The notes below the pieces were generated by a model, which saw nothing but the letters and a program-made list of their open reading frames with translations, made no database searches and had not been told where the DNA came from. DNA of 64,000 nt from Spinellus fusiger (taxonomy: Eukaryota > Mucoromycota > Mucoromycetes > Mucorales > Phycomycetaceae). The DNA lies in NCBI GenBank assembly GCA_025094145.1, contig JALLLS010000083.1, forward strand, positions 1 through 64,000, in the 5' to 3' direction. The translations under genes and the position numbers were made by a program. Of this stretch, positions 21,966 to 35,100 are shown in pieces; the stretch's first letter is position 1; each line of letters starts with the position of its first letter.

Positions 21966-22979
21966 TAATTCAATTGATAATTATTGTAGTTTAGTATTAC
22001 CTTGAAGGTTAAAGGATGAGACTAGCTATGAATATCCAGAGAAACATAAATGGAAGTTCAAGATAATATCAAGAAGATTCATGAGTTGGTAATAACACCA
22101 GGAAGAGAGAATAGAGGCACAGGCATATTTATAAATAGTATGAATTATGACAGCTGCTACTAAAGCATACGCTCAGGTGCATGATTAGTTATAAATCAAG
22201 AGAATAAGAGAAGATCAACAAGAAGGGAGTAATGAAGTTTAATTGCCTTGATATTACTCCTTAACATTTCATCCTCCAGAGCATAGGTATCTTTGATGGG
22301 CATCATATTTGTTTAAATCTTAGTAGTATTTATTATGAATACAATAATGTAGATGGAGTCTATCGCAACGAATATATACCTTGGTAAGAATAAATGTACT
22401 TTAGCTTCTTCTCTATAGTCATTAGAGAAGTAAAGAGAGTAAGCTGTGCCCTACTGCAACCTTATACACAGTAGACCAATACAAGTTAAAAGTGCTGTGG
22501 GTTTAGACACTTTATAACAACACTGGATAAATCATATGCCTATCTTATAATGAAGAGATACATTACAAAAGCATGAATGAATAGATATCTACATATCCTC
22601 TAATGATTCTTTGGGCCTTAGTATTGAATGGAGACTCTACTGAAAATGATTAAGAAATGCATAGACTGTAAACTCATACGACCAAACTGAATGCTATATA
22701 TTTTTGTTACTATAGTTCTATGAATAGAGATGACTGAGACTTGAGACACTCATTAAGTAGAGAGCAGGGCGCCTTTATATGAGTATCAATAACATGATAT
22801 CTGTGCCAATATGAGGTAGAGATGTAGGAAGAAAAAACAATATTAAATCGTTCAACTGCTTCCTGCTGAAAAAATTCTTTATCTATTTTTACATGCCAAT
22901 AGATACCAAGATGTTGAACTATCATTTATTTAAAATAAAAAAATAAATAAAAAAAACAAGAACTTTACAACACACCAGG
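21966..22979. other. Gene-poor AT-rich DNA
   Basis: Short ORFs only; none has a motif or a splice pattern that I can support. It could be decayed element DNA flanking the Fanzor-like relic. Confidence 0.4.
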
Positions 22980-24680
22980 AGATCTTTAGGATATAAAAGG
23001 AAATAGTCGAAATACAATTGTTTAAAAATGACATTGATTTGAAAAGGAGCAAAAATAAATTAAGATGTATTCATGTTAGTTTTTAAATAAAGATTATTAT
23101 GCAGATTTACCTGTAAATATCTGAATCCCGAAGGAAACCACTTTCGATGTGGCAATATGTTATAATATGAATGCATCAAAGAATATCTATTCTTTTCTAC
23201 AGAATGGAGCTGGTCTGTAGTGACCCTTTAAACCCTCTTATGTGACTGTATAGATATTCTTTTATGCATTCACATCTCTGTTCCAAACAATTCCGCAACT
23301 TTGGCAAGCGTGGATAGTGTTGAAATTCACTAATACCTCGGTGAGATTATTTGTGTTATAAGTATGGCAGATCCTGAGAACAACAAAATAAAACAGAGTA
23401 ACTGCTAGAAGACCTTTTCATATTGGGTGAGAGGTCAATCATGTTCACCTTTGATGTTCGAAACTTATCAACATCAACCACAAGAAGATTTACACCCATT
23501 TGTCTCTTTTTTCAATGATTAATATAAAACTCTCGTCAAACCAATACGATGACCTTTATACTTGGCAGCATCTTTTACCTTTATTCCTGTGCCATAAGCA
23601 ACGACTGGCAGTTTGGTAGGATCATACTCTAATCCTTTTAGGTGTCAATACCCCTTTTCACTAATAAAACAGTAAAAATAATTAGTTCGAGATGTATCAA
23701 CCTACTCTATATGTATGTCGTATTACTCTTGCACTGGCACCATCCTCTTGCCTTTGCCTTTGTAACGGATTCACTGGGTTTATTATAGTAAAAGAATATA
23801 AAATAGAAACTGACTAACATGTCAGACATAATAAACATACACAAACTCAGAACTACCAAAGTAATGCAGACTACAATAACATTTTAAAATGAAAAGAATT
23901 CCTTAAAGAACAGTTGCCTAGTTACCCGTTGTGCTCAAATTGTGTGTTGTGTCCCTGTTCATGTACCCTCTTTGATTTCCCTAGACTAGCCTTTGTAATA
24001 ATAATCTATTTCTTTGTCCCTTCTAGAGACCAAAAAACTACAGATTCATCTCTCCAGTGGTCCTGTTGATAACCACAGTGCACCTTTATTGCAGAATAAA
24101 AGATATATTTTACAAAGTTACATAGTATGAATTTGGGCCTACTCATATACGTATTTCAAGCTATAAGGATCAAAGCTATACGATAATAAAATCTCAGTAA
24201 ATTCATAGATGGATTCCTTTTTCTTGTCCTATGTATGTTTCAAGGGAAGAGAGAAACCTTATTTACAACAAAATCACTTTCTGGAATTATATGGCCTTGA
24301 AATACAGGACCAAGATTATACACACTGTAGGATAGGACAGTTATCCTTCTCAGTCTTCTTGGATGTTCTATGAAGACAATAGCTATTGCTTGAGAATAGA
24401 AAAATAGTCAAACTAATATAAAAATATAGTTGTCTACATCTTTAATAAAATAGACTTTAATCCAAACAGCTTCCTAGAGTATAAACAAGATAGATTTTAA
24501 GGACTTGAGCAACTGACTGTTCCTTGTTCTCGACTTTCTTTCTTTCTTTATCTCCACATTGGTGTTATTATTATTACAACTACCATTTTGCCTTCTGTCA
24601 CCCCACACCCTTCTCTTTTCTGTCAATTCCTGTATGAGTAGCCAGCCTTACGAGGTCCTGTGTGTCTCTTGTCTCATAGC
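22980..24680 (-). pseudogene. Decayed Fanzor/TnpB-like nuclease ORF, copy 2, split by an LTR-like insertion
   Basis: Homologous to 5.82-6.99 kb over most of its length. Minus-strand blocks: GLEYDPTKLPVVAYG (~23630), KYKGHRIG and a VLY helix (~23550), VVDVDKFRTSKVN (~23480; intact where copy 1 has a stop), and ACQSCGIVWNRDVNA (~23305-23260). The last is a zinc-binding C-x-x-C plus the RuvC-III-like RDVNA, followed by a stop. The order GHR-x-G, then D-x-(F/Y)-RTSK, then CxxC, then W-NRDVNA is the TnpB/Fanzor C-terminal pattern. A ~332 bp repeat at 23761-24092 interrupts it. 24.1-24.68 kb again matches copy 1 (GTATAAACAAGATAGATTTTA and the AGCCAGCCTTACGAGGTCCT end). Confidence 0.6.
23761..24092 (+). 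mobile_element. Solo-LTR-like repeat inserted in Fanzor relic copy 2
   Basis: Starts TGTAACGGATTC and ends near CACCTTTATTGC. Its second half (AACAGTTGCCTAGTTACCCG..., AACCACAGTGC) matches the 399 bp repeats at 37101-37499 and 39501-39899. An alternative end at 24122 (GTTACA) would give matching TGTAAC/GTTACA termini. I see no clear target duplication here. Confidence 0.5.
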
Positions 24681-26391
24681 AACATAATATTTTTATTTAT
24701 AAGGAAATACATGAACAATATAATCACACTATTTTTCTTATGGGCTAATGTGTTTAAAAAGAACATTTTTACTGTCTGTCTGTTTTAGCATTGACTATGG
24801 ACTGTCCAATTAAACACTAAAAGTTGGATAAAAGGAAGAAGTGAACTTGACATTGCAACTCAATTACTGCATTTATTGTTTAACATGTGCTATCCATAAG
24901 CCCATACTTTTTGCAGTATCACTGCTTAAGAAAGATTTATTATAGGACATACTGAATTAACTCTAGTGGTCATTGTCCATAAAATAGAGCCACACTTACT
25001 AATATTAAAAACAGTATATTCATTCATTGAATCCATATCCATAATCACCTCAACTAACTCATTGTAACTGGTATTAGCAGTGATACTTAATGATAACTAA
25101 GTATTATGTCTAATACTGTCTTTTAGGTCCAAGGCAAATAGAGTGTGAATTGTTTGACTTGATTGTAGGAAAGAAGAGGCTAAATTATAATATACCAGAA
25201 TAATAGATGAAACATTATTATTTGTTTTGATAATCCCCTCCTTTTGTTATTTCCCACACTGCAAATACAACTTAACACCCAAGTACTTGTCAAGATGAGC
25301 ATAAATAAGTAAGGTAATGTACTATTATTAACAAAGAAAAACAATAGAAAGAAGTGATAGACACTACCAAAGGCTATTCTAGTGATAAATAGGTAAGCAG
25401 TGTCTTCATCTGGGCTTGAGCTCAATGTATTCCACAAGACACTCATTATATTGTTATTAGATAAGTGAAGAATCCATTCAAATCAGTCTTAGGTGATCTT
25501 CTACAAGGTCAATACTGTCTATACTGTCTAGGGTATACTCCTGATCATAATTATCTATCTCCCAAGGATAAAGCACAGGGCCTTTAGGTTGTGGATTCTA
25601 TTGCTATGAGGGAATGCACTTGGGCAGTATCTATAGTCATAATATAGTATTAGCTATATTATTATAATAAACAACTCTATTCATCAACACTATATTCTAT
25701 TGATAATACAATTTGATATTGAGGTGTACTACAAAAGAAAATAAGTTTAGATACTTGCAAACCTTTTGATTTTAAACACAGTTCCATAAAAAGGCAAAAT
25801 CGTGTCGTGTCGTAAAAGGAAGAAGATATCACCGCTTAAAAGCCAGAAAAATCTCCTAGTGTGTAGGCATACACACCATCCAGTATCATTCAGTAACTTT
25901 AGAACCAAGACCTTGCTACAGTGATGGATTGTTTACAAATCATCTTGATATATGTCTTACAGTAAAACTAAAATGTCTATCTTCAAGTGAAAAACATGTA
26001 GAAGAGTTTAGTTTCTAGTATTTACTATAAAAAAAAAGTAGCCTATTGAATTCTTACACACCACCCTCAAAAGAATGAGTCTATGTTGATTCTTATAGTT
26101 GTGCAATTCAATACTATTTACACGCGAGAATGTGTAAATATGTTATATACACCTGTTATGAAAGAAATAAAGTAAGAATAAACGACAGATTCACTGCGAG
26201 TGCCATATTTATACTTATATTAATATTAATATAAAAGAATGATTTAAAATAGTAGGGCAAGTAATGCATAGAGTGCATATAGCCCATTCTCTCGGGAATT
26301 TGTGTCCCTGCGGAACCGGCAAAAAAAAAAGAGAAAGAGTCAACTGCGATGTACGAAAAATATATAGATACAAGTCAAAGTCGTGCATAGA
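24681..26391. other. Gene-poor AT-rich DNA upstream of the Vps3-like gene
   Basis: No ORF longer than ~90 codons and no recognisable motif. Some stretches may be old transposon DNA. The last ~250 bp should hold the promoter of the next gene. Confidence 0.4.
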
Positions 26392-29300
26392 ATGTCTTAT
26401 ACGCCTTATACACTGCAGCCTATTCTTCTCTCGGCTAGTGTAGAAGAGTCCAACAAGGGACTTCATGTAGCTCCTTCTTCTTCTAGTCCTGCCATCCCTA
26501 GTGTTTCTCCACCATTGTCTTTCTTTGGAAGACGAACAACATCTCCCCCACCTCTCGATGGACAGTCCAGAGGCAACCCACCACGCATCAATACAATCTT
26601 ATCATCACAGACAATCAATACCCAGTTATCTGGAAGCTTTACTATTGATTCTGTCGAGGCATGGGGTAAGTTAACCTCACTCATGTCTCTGAACTAGGCT
26701 CATGAAGTTGTATAGACACTGACTTGTACCTGGGCACATCGGATGGCCACATTCTTCACTTTATCCTCGAGGCAAAAGGAAAGATAGATCAAGTAAGTTA
26801 GTCATGCTATACAACAAGGGGAGGCTCTATGGCTTACTTGTATTGTACAGAACACCAGTGTTCCTTACGCATCAAGGCTTGAGCGTAAGATCAATCTTGG
26901 GTTTGGTAAAAAGTCAGTAGAGCGTATTCTTGTTCTTCCTCAGGTCTCAAAGGCAGTGGTGTTGTGTGGTAAGTAGCAATGGGCACTATTCCTTCTTTAT
27001 TGATCCTTCTTTATTCCTTCTCTTACTCTATTGTGCTATGCTCTGTTAGATTCAATCCTCTCTTTCTATTCCCTGCCATTCTTTGATCCTATACCCATCT
27101 CCCTCATCCCACACATCAAGGGTGTCTCCTGTTTCTCTCATGATGCAGCTGAGGAAGTACATATTGGTGAGGATGGCACAGTTGAATTGTGTGTTGTTAA
27201 GAGACGAGTGGTTCAAGTGTTGAAGATTGGTGAACTTGTACAGTTGAAAAAGGTAGAATAAAGTGAGAAGAGACAATGCAGCCATGGCTCACCATAAGCC
27301 AAACAGTAGTATTAACTCTATCTCCTTTTATGTATTTATGTATTTATGTATGTTTGTATTTATTTATAGGAACTACCATTACCTGATGGTGCTATCATGA
27401 TCACTCGTTACAGCTGTAATCTCTGTTTAGCAGATGCTAAGTTCTACCGAATGATCGACCTCCAACAATCCACTGCCATCTCACTCTGCAGTACCCCTAG
27501 AATTACACCCACGACTACTGCATCTACTTATTTGGGATCTCCACAGTTGGTGGCCAGACCCGTGGCTACAGTGGTGAAAGAAGATGAGTTTCTGGTAGTG
27601 AGCACTATGCTTCCTGATCATATCCTTTATTTCTATTTTAGTGTGGTGTGGTGTGTTTAATGTTCTATGTATAACTCCTTCACTCAGCTACATAACTGTA
27701 CAAACTACAATAGGTGTGCTTGTCAACGGAGCGGGTGATCCACTGCATGGCACCATTCAATGGAGTAGCTATCCCAAAGCATTGTGTGTAGAAATCCCTT
27801 ACATTGCTGCTCTTTTACGTAACAATACTATTGAAATTCACAATGTTCTGGATCAACAGCGACTGCAAGTGATTTATTTAGACCCTTCGTTTGAAGCACG
27901 TGGAATGTCGTTTGGGCATGGCATTAGTGTTTGGATGGAGAACCTGGCCATTCGACTCAAAAGATGTCCTTGGCCATCTCAGAACTCAAATATTGATCTA
28001 GACAGTGAGATTGATTTACAAAACATGCTTGGAAGAGAGGCTGCACGTTATTCTACTGTACCTGCACGTATTTTGGTGTATGGGCGTGATGCTGTCATGG
28101 CACAGCTTCCTACACCTCTATTACTTCAAGTCGATGAGTTGCTTGATTCTAGTCATGTAGAAGAGGGCATTGTAATGGCAGATCATGCATTTAACTCCAT
28201 GTCGGTTGATAACAGCGTATATACAGAAAGATTGGTGAGTGGAATATCCCTTTTATTTCTATAAACTTGATCTGTTCTTTCTTTCTTTTAAAAAAGAGAT
28301 GGAATACTTATTTCCATCTGGAATACTGCTTAGCGTAGCGAATTTGATTATATCTACCAAAAAGCAGGACTCTTGTTATTACAAGCAACTGTTTTTGATG
28401 ATGCATTTGCCCTTTTGTCAAAAGGACGCATGGATCCACGTGTTGTTATCAGTCTCTTCAGCAACCTAATCCGAGAAGAATGGTTGTATGAATCACCTCG
28501 TATCATTGTATTTGATACTGTAAAGACTATTTTAGAACAAGTAGGAACGATTGATGACATTGGTATGTGTGGATAGATTATGCTTTTATGGGTTGAATAC
28601 CAATTTGATTTTTTTCTTAGTGACATCTACTATTGAAAAGAACTATGGCATAGATATTGATCATGAAACTGCTTCCAGTGCGAACATGCGCAGTGCTTTA
28701 CTGAAGAACGCAGTAGATGCTTTACTGAGATACCTACTTGTAGAACGTGTTAGAAGACATAAAACTAGAATGTCTGGTAATGCTATAGACAAGGTAATGC
28801 ATTGGAATAGAGTATCTATTGATAAAGTCAGAACCTGCAACTTATGTGTACTATTATGCTCATCTATTTTATATTAGGCCATTGATACTACATTACTGAG
28901 TGTGTATATTATAAACGAAGATAGCAAGGCAATATTTGATTTTTTAAGAAAACCAAATAAGTGCTGTGCAGAACACAGTGTAGATGCACTCATAAGTTCC
29001 AAGGTAAATAGTGTTATATGTAAAGATAGGTGGATGGATAGTCGGACAGAGTAACAACAGTAATCGTCATCTTGAATTAGCTGCTAACAGTGTATTGTAC
29101 TTTATAGAGATACCATGCACTGTCTGTTCTATATGAATCCAAGAGTATGTTCAAAAATGTATTAGATGTGTGGACAAAGTAAGTCGATTATTACACACAC
29201 TACTATAGGATAATAACCAATATTTACTTATTTCCTTGTTGACTAGAATATACACTGGAGAGTATCCTGATACAACCTTCACTGACAGTCTAGGGCGTAT

Positions 29301-30917
29301 AAAGCATTTATTGCTTCAGGACATCAATACCCATAAGCTATCACTGTCTGATGTAATGCATTACACTTGGTGGCTTACAGACCAGAACCCCACAGATGGT
29401 GTAGAAGTCTTTATCCGTTCACCACGTACAGCTGATATGGATCCTGCCATAATATTAGAGAAACTTGAGAAATATGGAAATAGAATTGTACGCTCTTATC
29501 TAGAATACCTTGTTCTAGAACGCAAAAGCGAATTTGCAGAGTACCATACCCGTCTTGCTTGTAGCTATGTCCATGATGTTCAAGAAGAAATGAAGACTGA
29601 GATGCAACAAGAGCAAACACATGATGATCTTGGTAAGAGAAGAAGACAAATAAGAGTGTAGTTTTATTTGTAGGATGTGCTAAAATAATAAGCTTGTCTG
29701 TGGTGTCTTTTTAGTACATTTGTATAATCAGTTTGTAAAGTCTGAAGATAAAAAACCTAAGGATCTCTCAAAGGCACCCAATCAACCAACATTTATTAGC
29801 TTTCTGTTTCAACAAGAACAAACTATGTGGATAAAGAAACGACTAATGTTGATCAAATTATTACAACGATCACCCTTTTATTCTGCAGAGGATTTACTGA
29901 AAGTATTATCAGATAACAAACAGCTGAACATTGAACAAGTGATTGTCTATGGAAGGGTGAGTTTTATATTGAAATATTAAAGTGAGGAAGAAAGCTCATG
30001 GAGATATATTGTTTTAAATACAAACAAAAGATGGGAATGCATACAGAAGCATTGTATATCTTGATCTATGATTTGGGTGATTTTACAGGAGCAGAGACAT
30101 ATTGCGTAACAAGTGGACAGAGTGTTGGCACTATTATTGACCTTGTTCAGACACAATCTACTCAATTACAACCTACGAGATCCTCGTCCTTGGCAGCCAA
30201 TAAACATTATAAAAGCAGTGATACAAAAAAGGAGCGAGAGTATACACAGAAGATGAGCAGAATGGATATGATGCTAAAAAAGCTTTCAAAAGAAGAATTG
30301 GAAGAACGTCGAACTCTTTTCTCAACACTGTTAAAGACTTATTTGGCAATTCAAGACAGGTAGAGATAGGAAAGGATGAGGAGAAACCTTAGATTGACTT
30401 TATTTTCACTGTTTAGTCAAATCATGCTATCACGTACAGTACATTTATTAAACACACAGGGATTTTATTTAGATATGTCCAAGGTAAAAGGAAGAAACTG
30501 TAACGAGAGTAATAGAGATATTCATTATTCATACCTTTGTTCAGGTGCTATCATCTATCTCTGACGAATGGCCCATTGAAATACTTCAGGATTTTCTAAC
30601 AAAGTCATTGCGCCGATCTCTACATGTATATCGTCAAAGTAACATTGTAGTAGGACTGAGTCGTGGTGAAAATGTGATGGTAAGACGATTGACATCAATG
30701 ACAGCAATACTAATAACAATAATAGGTTGGAAGTCAATTGATTGAGATCTATAATGACATTGGTCCCATCTATGTGGACGAGCAGTCATTATGTAAAAAA
30801 TGCAACCGCTACTTGGGAGACACGGTTTTTGTTCGAAACAATGACCGTGGACAACTACTCCATATCCACTGTGCAAAAATATTAGGACTCATTGATAGTG
30901 ATGAAAACAGTTCTTAA
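26392..30917 (+). CDS. VPS3: CORVET tethering subunit, Vps3/TGFBRAP1-like (CNH domain protein)
   Basis: A Rab5-binding subunit of the endosomal CORVET tether (the Vps39/TRAP1 family). Many exons. The N-terminus is Ser/Pro-rich (to ~26600). A CNH beta-propeller follows: DLYLGTSDGHILHFIL (~26730), SILSFYSLPFFDPI (~27055), and GVLVNGAGDPLHGTIQWSSY (~27715) followed by KALCVEIPYIAALLRNNTIE (~27778) and IHN. This last block is highly typical of Vps3/TGFBRAP1. A clathrin-repeat-like helical region follows (LYIL-type helices and QLQPTRSS linker, 29-30.4 kb). The C-terminus has a zinc-like motif, CKKCNRYLGDTVFV...HIHCAKILG, ending at a TAA (30915-30917). Vps39 of HOPS is the alternative; the GDP-GTIQW block favours Vps3. 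I set the start at 26392 because an upstream in-frame codon is not ATG. Confidence 0.82.
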
Positions 30918-31210
30918 TGAAGTCTTAAGGAGCCAGTGTCATGCTGTCTTTTTTAATAATAGACCCTTTAATATCTATTTATGCAAGTTGTGATTACTGA
31001 CTGTGTGCTTTAAAGAGTATTTTTCTTTGAAGCCTATATTTAACACTACAATGTTGATTCGTATCTTATTACTATAGGGCAAAGATGCAAGAGTAGTAAC
31101 AAAAAAAAACACCCCTAGATCTTTCAAATTCTGGCCTGTTTTTATACAAAACAATAATAATAACATACACTATACTTTTCTTATATCAATAATTCTTTTA
31201 TAATATCTGC
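30918..31210. other. Intergenic, nothing recognised
   Basis: AT-rich 3' flank of the Vps3-like gene. No gene seen. Confidence 0.4.
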
Positions 31211-31214
31211 GCCA

Positions 31215-31910
31215 TCCAACACTGTGAATCTCTTCTATAGAACCTCGGAGATGTATAGAAAATCCACTACCATTAAAAAATTCAGCTACTCTCCACTAAG
31301 TGCTGAACCTGAACACCACTATGGCCAAGATAGCTCGAATGTTTAACATGCTTCCTAACACTGTAAGAGACATTGTGAAGCATTTCAAGGATATAGGCTT
31401 GATAGAGGTGGTGGAGTGATAGTATGAACTGTTTTAGTGAAGAGGGTGTTAGGAGATGGATCCTAGTGAAGTGTATGAACTCGTATATATTTCTTCTAAA
31501 CCTTGGAGTCAGTGATTTTATACAAGAGGACAGTGATAGACCCCATACGAATAAAGGAACTCAATTGGAAGGTAGTAAATGATATAGTAATCGCTCTTTA
31601 TTGGTTCTTGCAAAGTACATATATCAAGCCAATAGAGTTTATTTGAACTTAATCAAAGTAGATCATTAGGAAGGACATAAAAGTCTATTTCACCAAGGAG
31701 TAGCTGGAGAATGCTAAGATACTAGAGTAGGTATATCATCTCAAGAAAAGATAGACAACCTCATTGCCATCATAAGACAGAGATGCCTGTAGCTGATGGT
31801 GGTTACTAATTAGCCTATAAATAAACCCACTTTTACTTATGTATTTAAGATTTTATGCCTCTATCTAATGAATTCATATATTGATGACACTATCAAGATA
31901 AAGTACATTG
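31215..31910 (+). mobile_element. Highly diverged Tc1/mariner relic related to family B
   Basis: Plus-strand pieces: MYRKSTTIKKFSYSPLSAEP (~31252), RGGGVIV (~31405), an end block ATGGTGGTTACTAATTAGCC (~31797) matching TAATGGTGGTTACTAAGCAA in the family B copies, and a terminal AATTCATATATTGATGACAC (~31870). Stops everywhere; clearly old. Confidence 0.5.
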
Positions 31911-32165
31911 AAAAGAAAATATCTATTCAAAATATCCGGATTCTTTTTGTATTTGTTTTCTGGTCTTGTTCAACCAGTTAAACTTAATAGTACAGCTCTT
32001 CCAGATACATGTTACTTACATGTTACTTGAAGGAATACAAATAATGACCCTACTATAATCTCCGAATTAATATAGATATCCAAATCAGGTCTACGCGTAG
32101 ATTATTGTGAAGCGCGTCGCGTATCAAATATTCCATAAATATTCACTGATAGCTTAGCTTCTCTT
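31911..32165 (+). promoter_or_regulatory. Upstream region of the Rad5-like gene
   Basis: A 255 bp AT-rich region with two ~15 bp tandem AGATACATGTTACTTACATG-type repeats (~32003-32030) and an ACGCGTAGATTA / GCGCGTCGCG GC-island at ~32093-32117. The GC cluster carries MluI-box-like ACGCGT (32093-32098), the site used by MBF-type G1/S regulators in other fungi. Whether it functions here is inference. Confidence 0.35.
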
Positions 32166-35100
32166 ATGACTCATGAGATGACACAATTCAACAAGAATAC
32201 TCCGGAGAGTATGTCTACTACTGAAAAGATTAATATATTACGTAACCTTACTGGTATTCATGTTTCTGATCAGCAACTACAGCAACTCCTGACAAAAGCC
32301 AAAGGAGATCTAGAAGCAGCTGCCAATACCTATTTCTTATCTATGGATATTGAGGCAGCCACAAGCACATCCAAAGCCTCTTCTCAGTCTGTTCAACTAC
32401 CAATCATGGATAGTTTCTCTTCTTCTCCTTTATCAAACCTTGAGACCATGTCTTCGTCTTTACCAGGCAAAAGAAAGCGAGCACCAGGGACGAATAGCTT
32501 TTATATTGGTGACCTCGTAATGACAGGCAAGAGAGACCACACCTACTATGAAGACGACCATGCTTATACATGTATAAATAATACTAGGCTGGTCTCTGCT
32601 TAAGGGAAATAATCTTGTCAAGCAAGGAGATAGCTGTACAATGCATCGTCCAAAGCCAAATGTTCATTTTACAAAAAAAAGACGTGCATTTGGAGGCCAG
32701 ACAGGTGGAGACACTGTTGTACGGTTCACCAATCTTCAAGGACAAGAGATTGGTAGACTCGAAAAGGACGCCTCTAAATACATTAGTATACTGATTGATC
32801 AAGACCTATGTGAATTCAAAGGAATCATTGTCTATTGTCCATCTACACTTACTCTTGGAGATGATATTATCCTTCAATTCAGATGCTATTTAAAGGTTTC
32901 AGCATTTGATAGTATGGCATCAATACATACAAGAGACAGTCGATCCCATCATTCCTTGAAAGAATTCTCATCAGAGACAGAACAAGAAGCCTCAAAAAGA
33001 CTCAGGACGTTGGCTTTGATTGCTTTCATGAGAGCCCTTAGTCTTAGGCCTACTCGTTCAGCCATTCGAAGCATTTCAGGCCATGATAATGAGGATGAGA
33101 TACACAAATTGATTGAGCAGTCAGTTTCTACAGTAGACAGTTCATCCTTACATGATACATCTGGAGAAGAAGAGGCTCAGGAGAGTGTAAAAGAAGTGAC
33201 AGACGATCAGCTAGATACAATCTATGAAAAGGCACAGTTATTCGATGCTCAGATAAGTCCTATGGATGAACCAGACACAATGTGTTTATCTCTAAAGCCG
33301 TATCAGAAAAGAGTGAGTTTTCGGTCTATCAGAGTAGTATTGACAGTGGGTATAGGCACTTGCATGGATGGTATTAAAAGAATCAACAATGTATGATGCT
33401 GGAGATGTCGATACACGATCAATGCATCCATTATGGGAGGAGTTTGCTTTTCCTTCTGAACAAAATGACTCTGAATACACCCATTTTTACATGAACACTT
33501 ATTCTGGTGATTTGAGTCTTATTTTTCCCGAGTCATCTACTCAAGAGAGGGGTGGCATTCTAGCAGATGGTAAGTCTAAATGTCATTTTATGGTCAATAG
33601 ACTCTAGGCTAATCTAACAAGAAATGGGACTGGGGAAGACTATTGAGATGCTCAGTTTGATACATACTAACAGATTTAAGCCTGGTATGCCTACACCAGA
33701 CAACAAACGATTCAAATCACCAACAACCCTTGTCATTTGTCCAATGTCTCTACTTGCTCAGTGGAGAGATGAAATGGTGCGTGGATCCCATCCCAACACA
33801 CTCTCAATAGATGTGTATTATGGAGAGGGTCGCAATAATGATATGAGAAATAGACTCGATCGTTGGGATGGTACTGCACCCGATGTACTCATCACTACGT
33901 ATGGGACAATACTATCTGAATGGGGAAAGAAGGATAGCAAACTGTTTAAGCTGGAGTTTTGGCGTGTTATTCTAGATGAAGCACATCAAATAAAAAATCG
34001 TCAAAGTAAAACCTCTCGTGCTTGCTGTGATATAAGATCACCAAGGCGGTGGGCTCTTTCTGGCACTCCTATTCAGGTAAGATGCCAGCTTAATGAAAAG
34101 AAAAACGCCATAACAATCAGTCTATATTAGAACAAACTTGAGGATCTATATGCACTTGTGCGTTTCCTCAAACATGAGCCATGGTAGGTTATACTAGAGA
34201 ATATACTTATAGACTTGCTGTATATATCTTAGGGCCCACTATACTTTTTGGCGTGCATTCATTACCTTACCATTTCAGAAAAAGTCCCCAAAAGCACTGA
34301 TTGCTGTCAAATCTGTATTGGAGCCTATTGTACTAAGACGTACCAAAGCAATGCATGATGAGAATGGTAACCCGATTATCTCTCTTCCCAAGAAAGCAAT
34401 CAACATTGAGTATCTTGATTTTACACTTCAAGAGCAGGAGATCTACGATTCACTCTATAATGACTCAAAGACAAAATTTTCACACTTTTGTGAATCTGGA
34501 AAAGCTCTCAGTAACTATGCATCCATTTTTCAGCTGCTGATGAGGCTTCGTCAAGTGAGCTGTCATCCTCTCTTGGCCCTGAGCAGTGGTAGTGAGGGAC
34601 AGAAGAAAATCATGACAGATAGTGAAGGATTGATTTCTTTGGAGAAGCTGATTGAGAAGTACAGCAGTAATGATACCGAGAATACATCCACTGAGGATAC
34701 ATCTTACAGTGTGGAAGTGTTAAGGAATCTACTGAAAAGACAAAAGAATGTCCAGTCAGAAGGCAAAGTAGACTCTGAAACACGTATGGATATTGATGAA
34801 GAATGTCGAATATGCTTTGAAACAGTAGACTCAATGATTATGCTGAAATGTGCTCACATGGCATGTCGTCCATGTGTTATGGACTTTCTTCAGGTAAAAT
34901 ATCTTCCTTATCTTGTGTTTTTGTGGAGGTTCTTTCCTGTTAATATATCATCTCCATAGAAATTTGAAGACCGTGGTATGGAGGGACATTGCCCTATTTG
35001 TCGCCATGGTCCTGTGAATCCTGATGATCTTTTAGAAGTATCACGTCGCCAAGACAGTCATAATCAACTGTTGAACGAAGATACAGGCTTAACTTCTCTT

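Noticed and set aside
22700..22930. 71-codon minus-strand frame with aromatic residues
   Set aside because: No motif, no splice context, in AT-rich gene-poor DNA.
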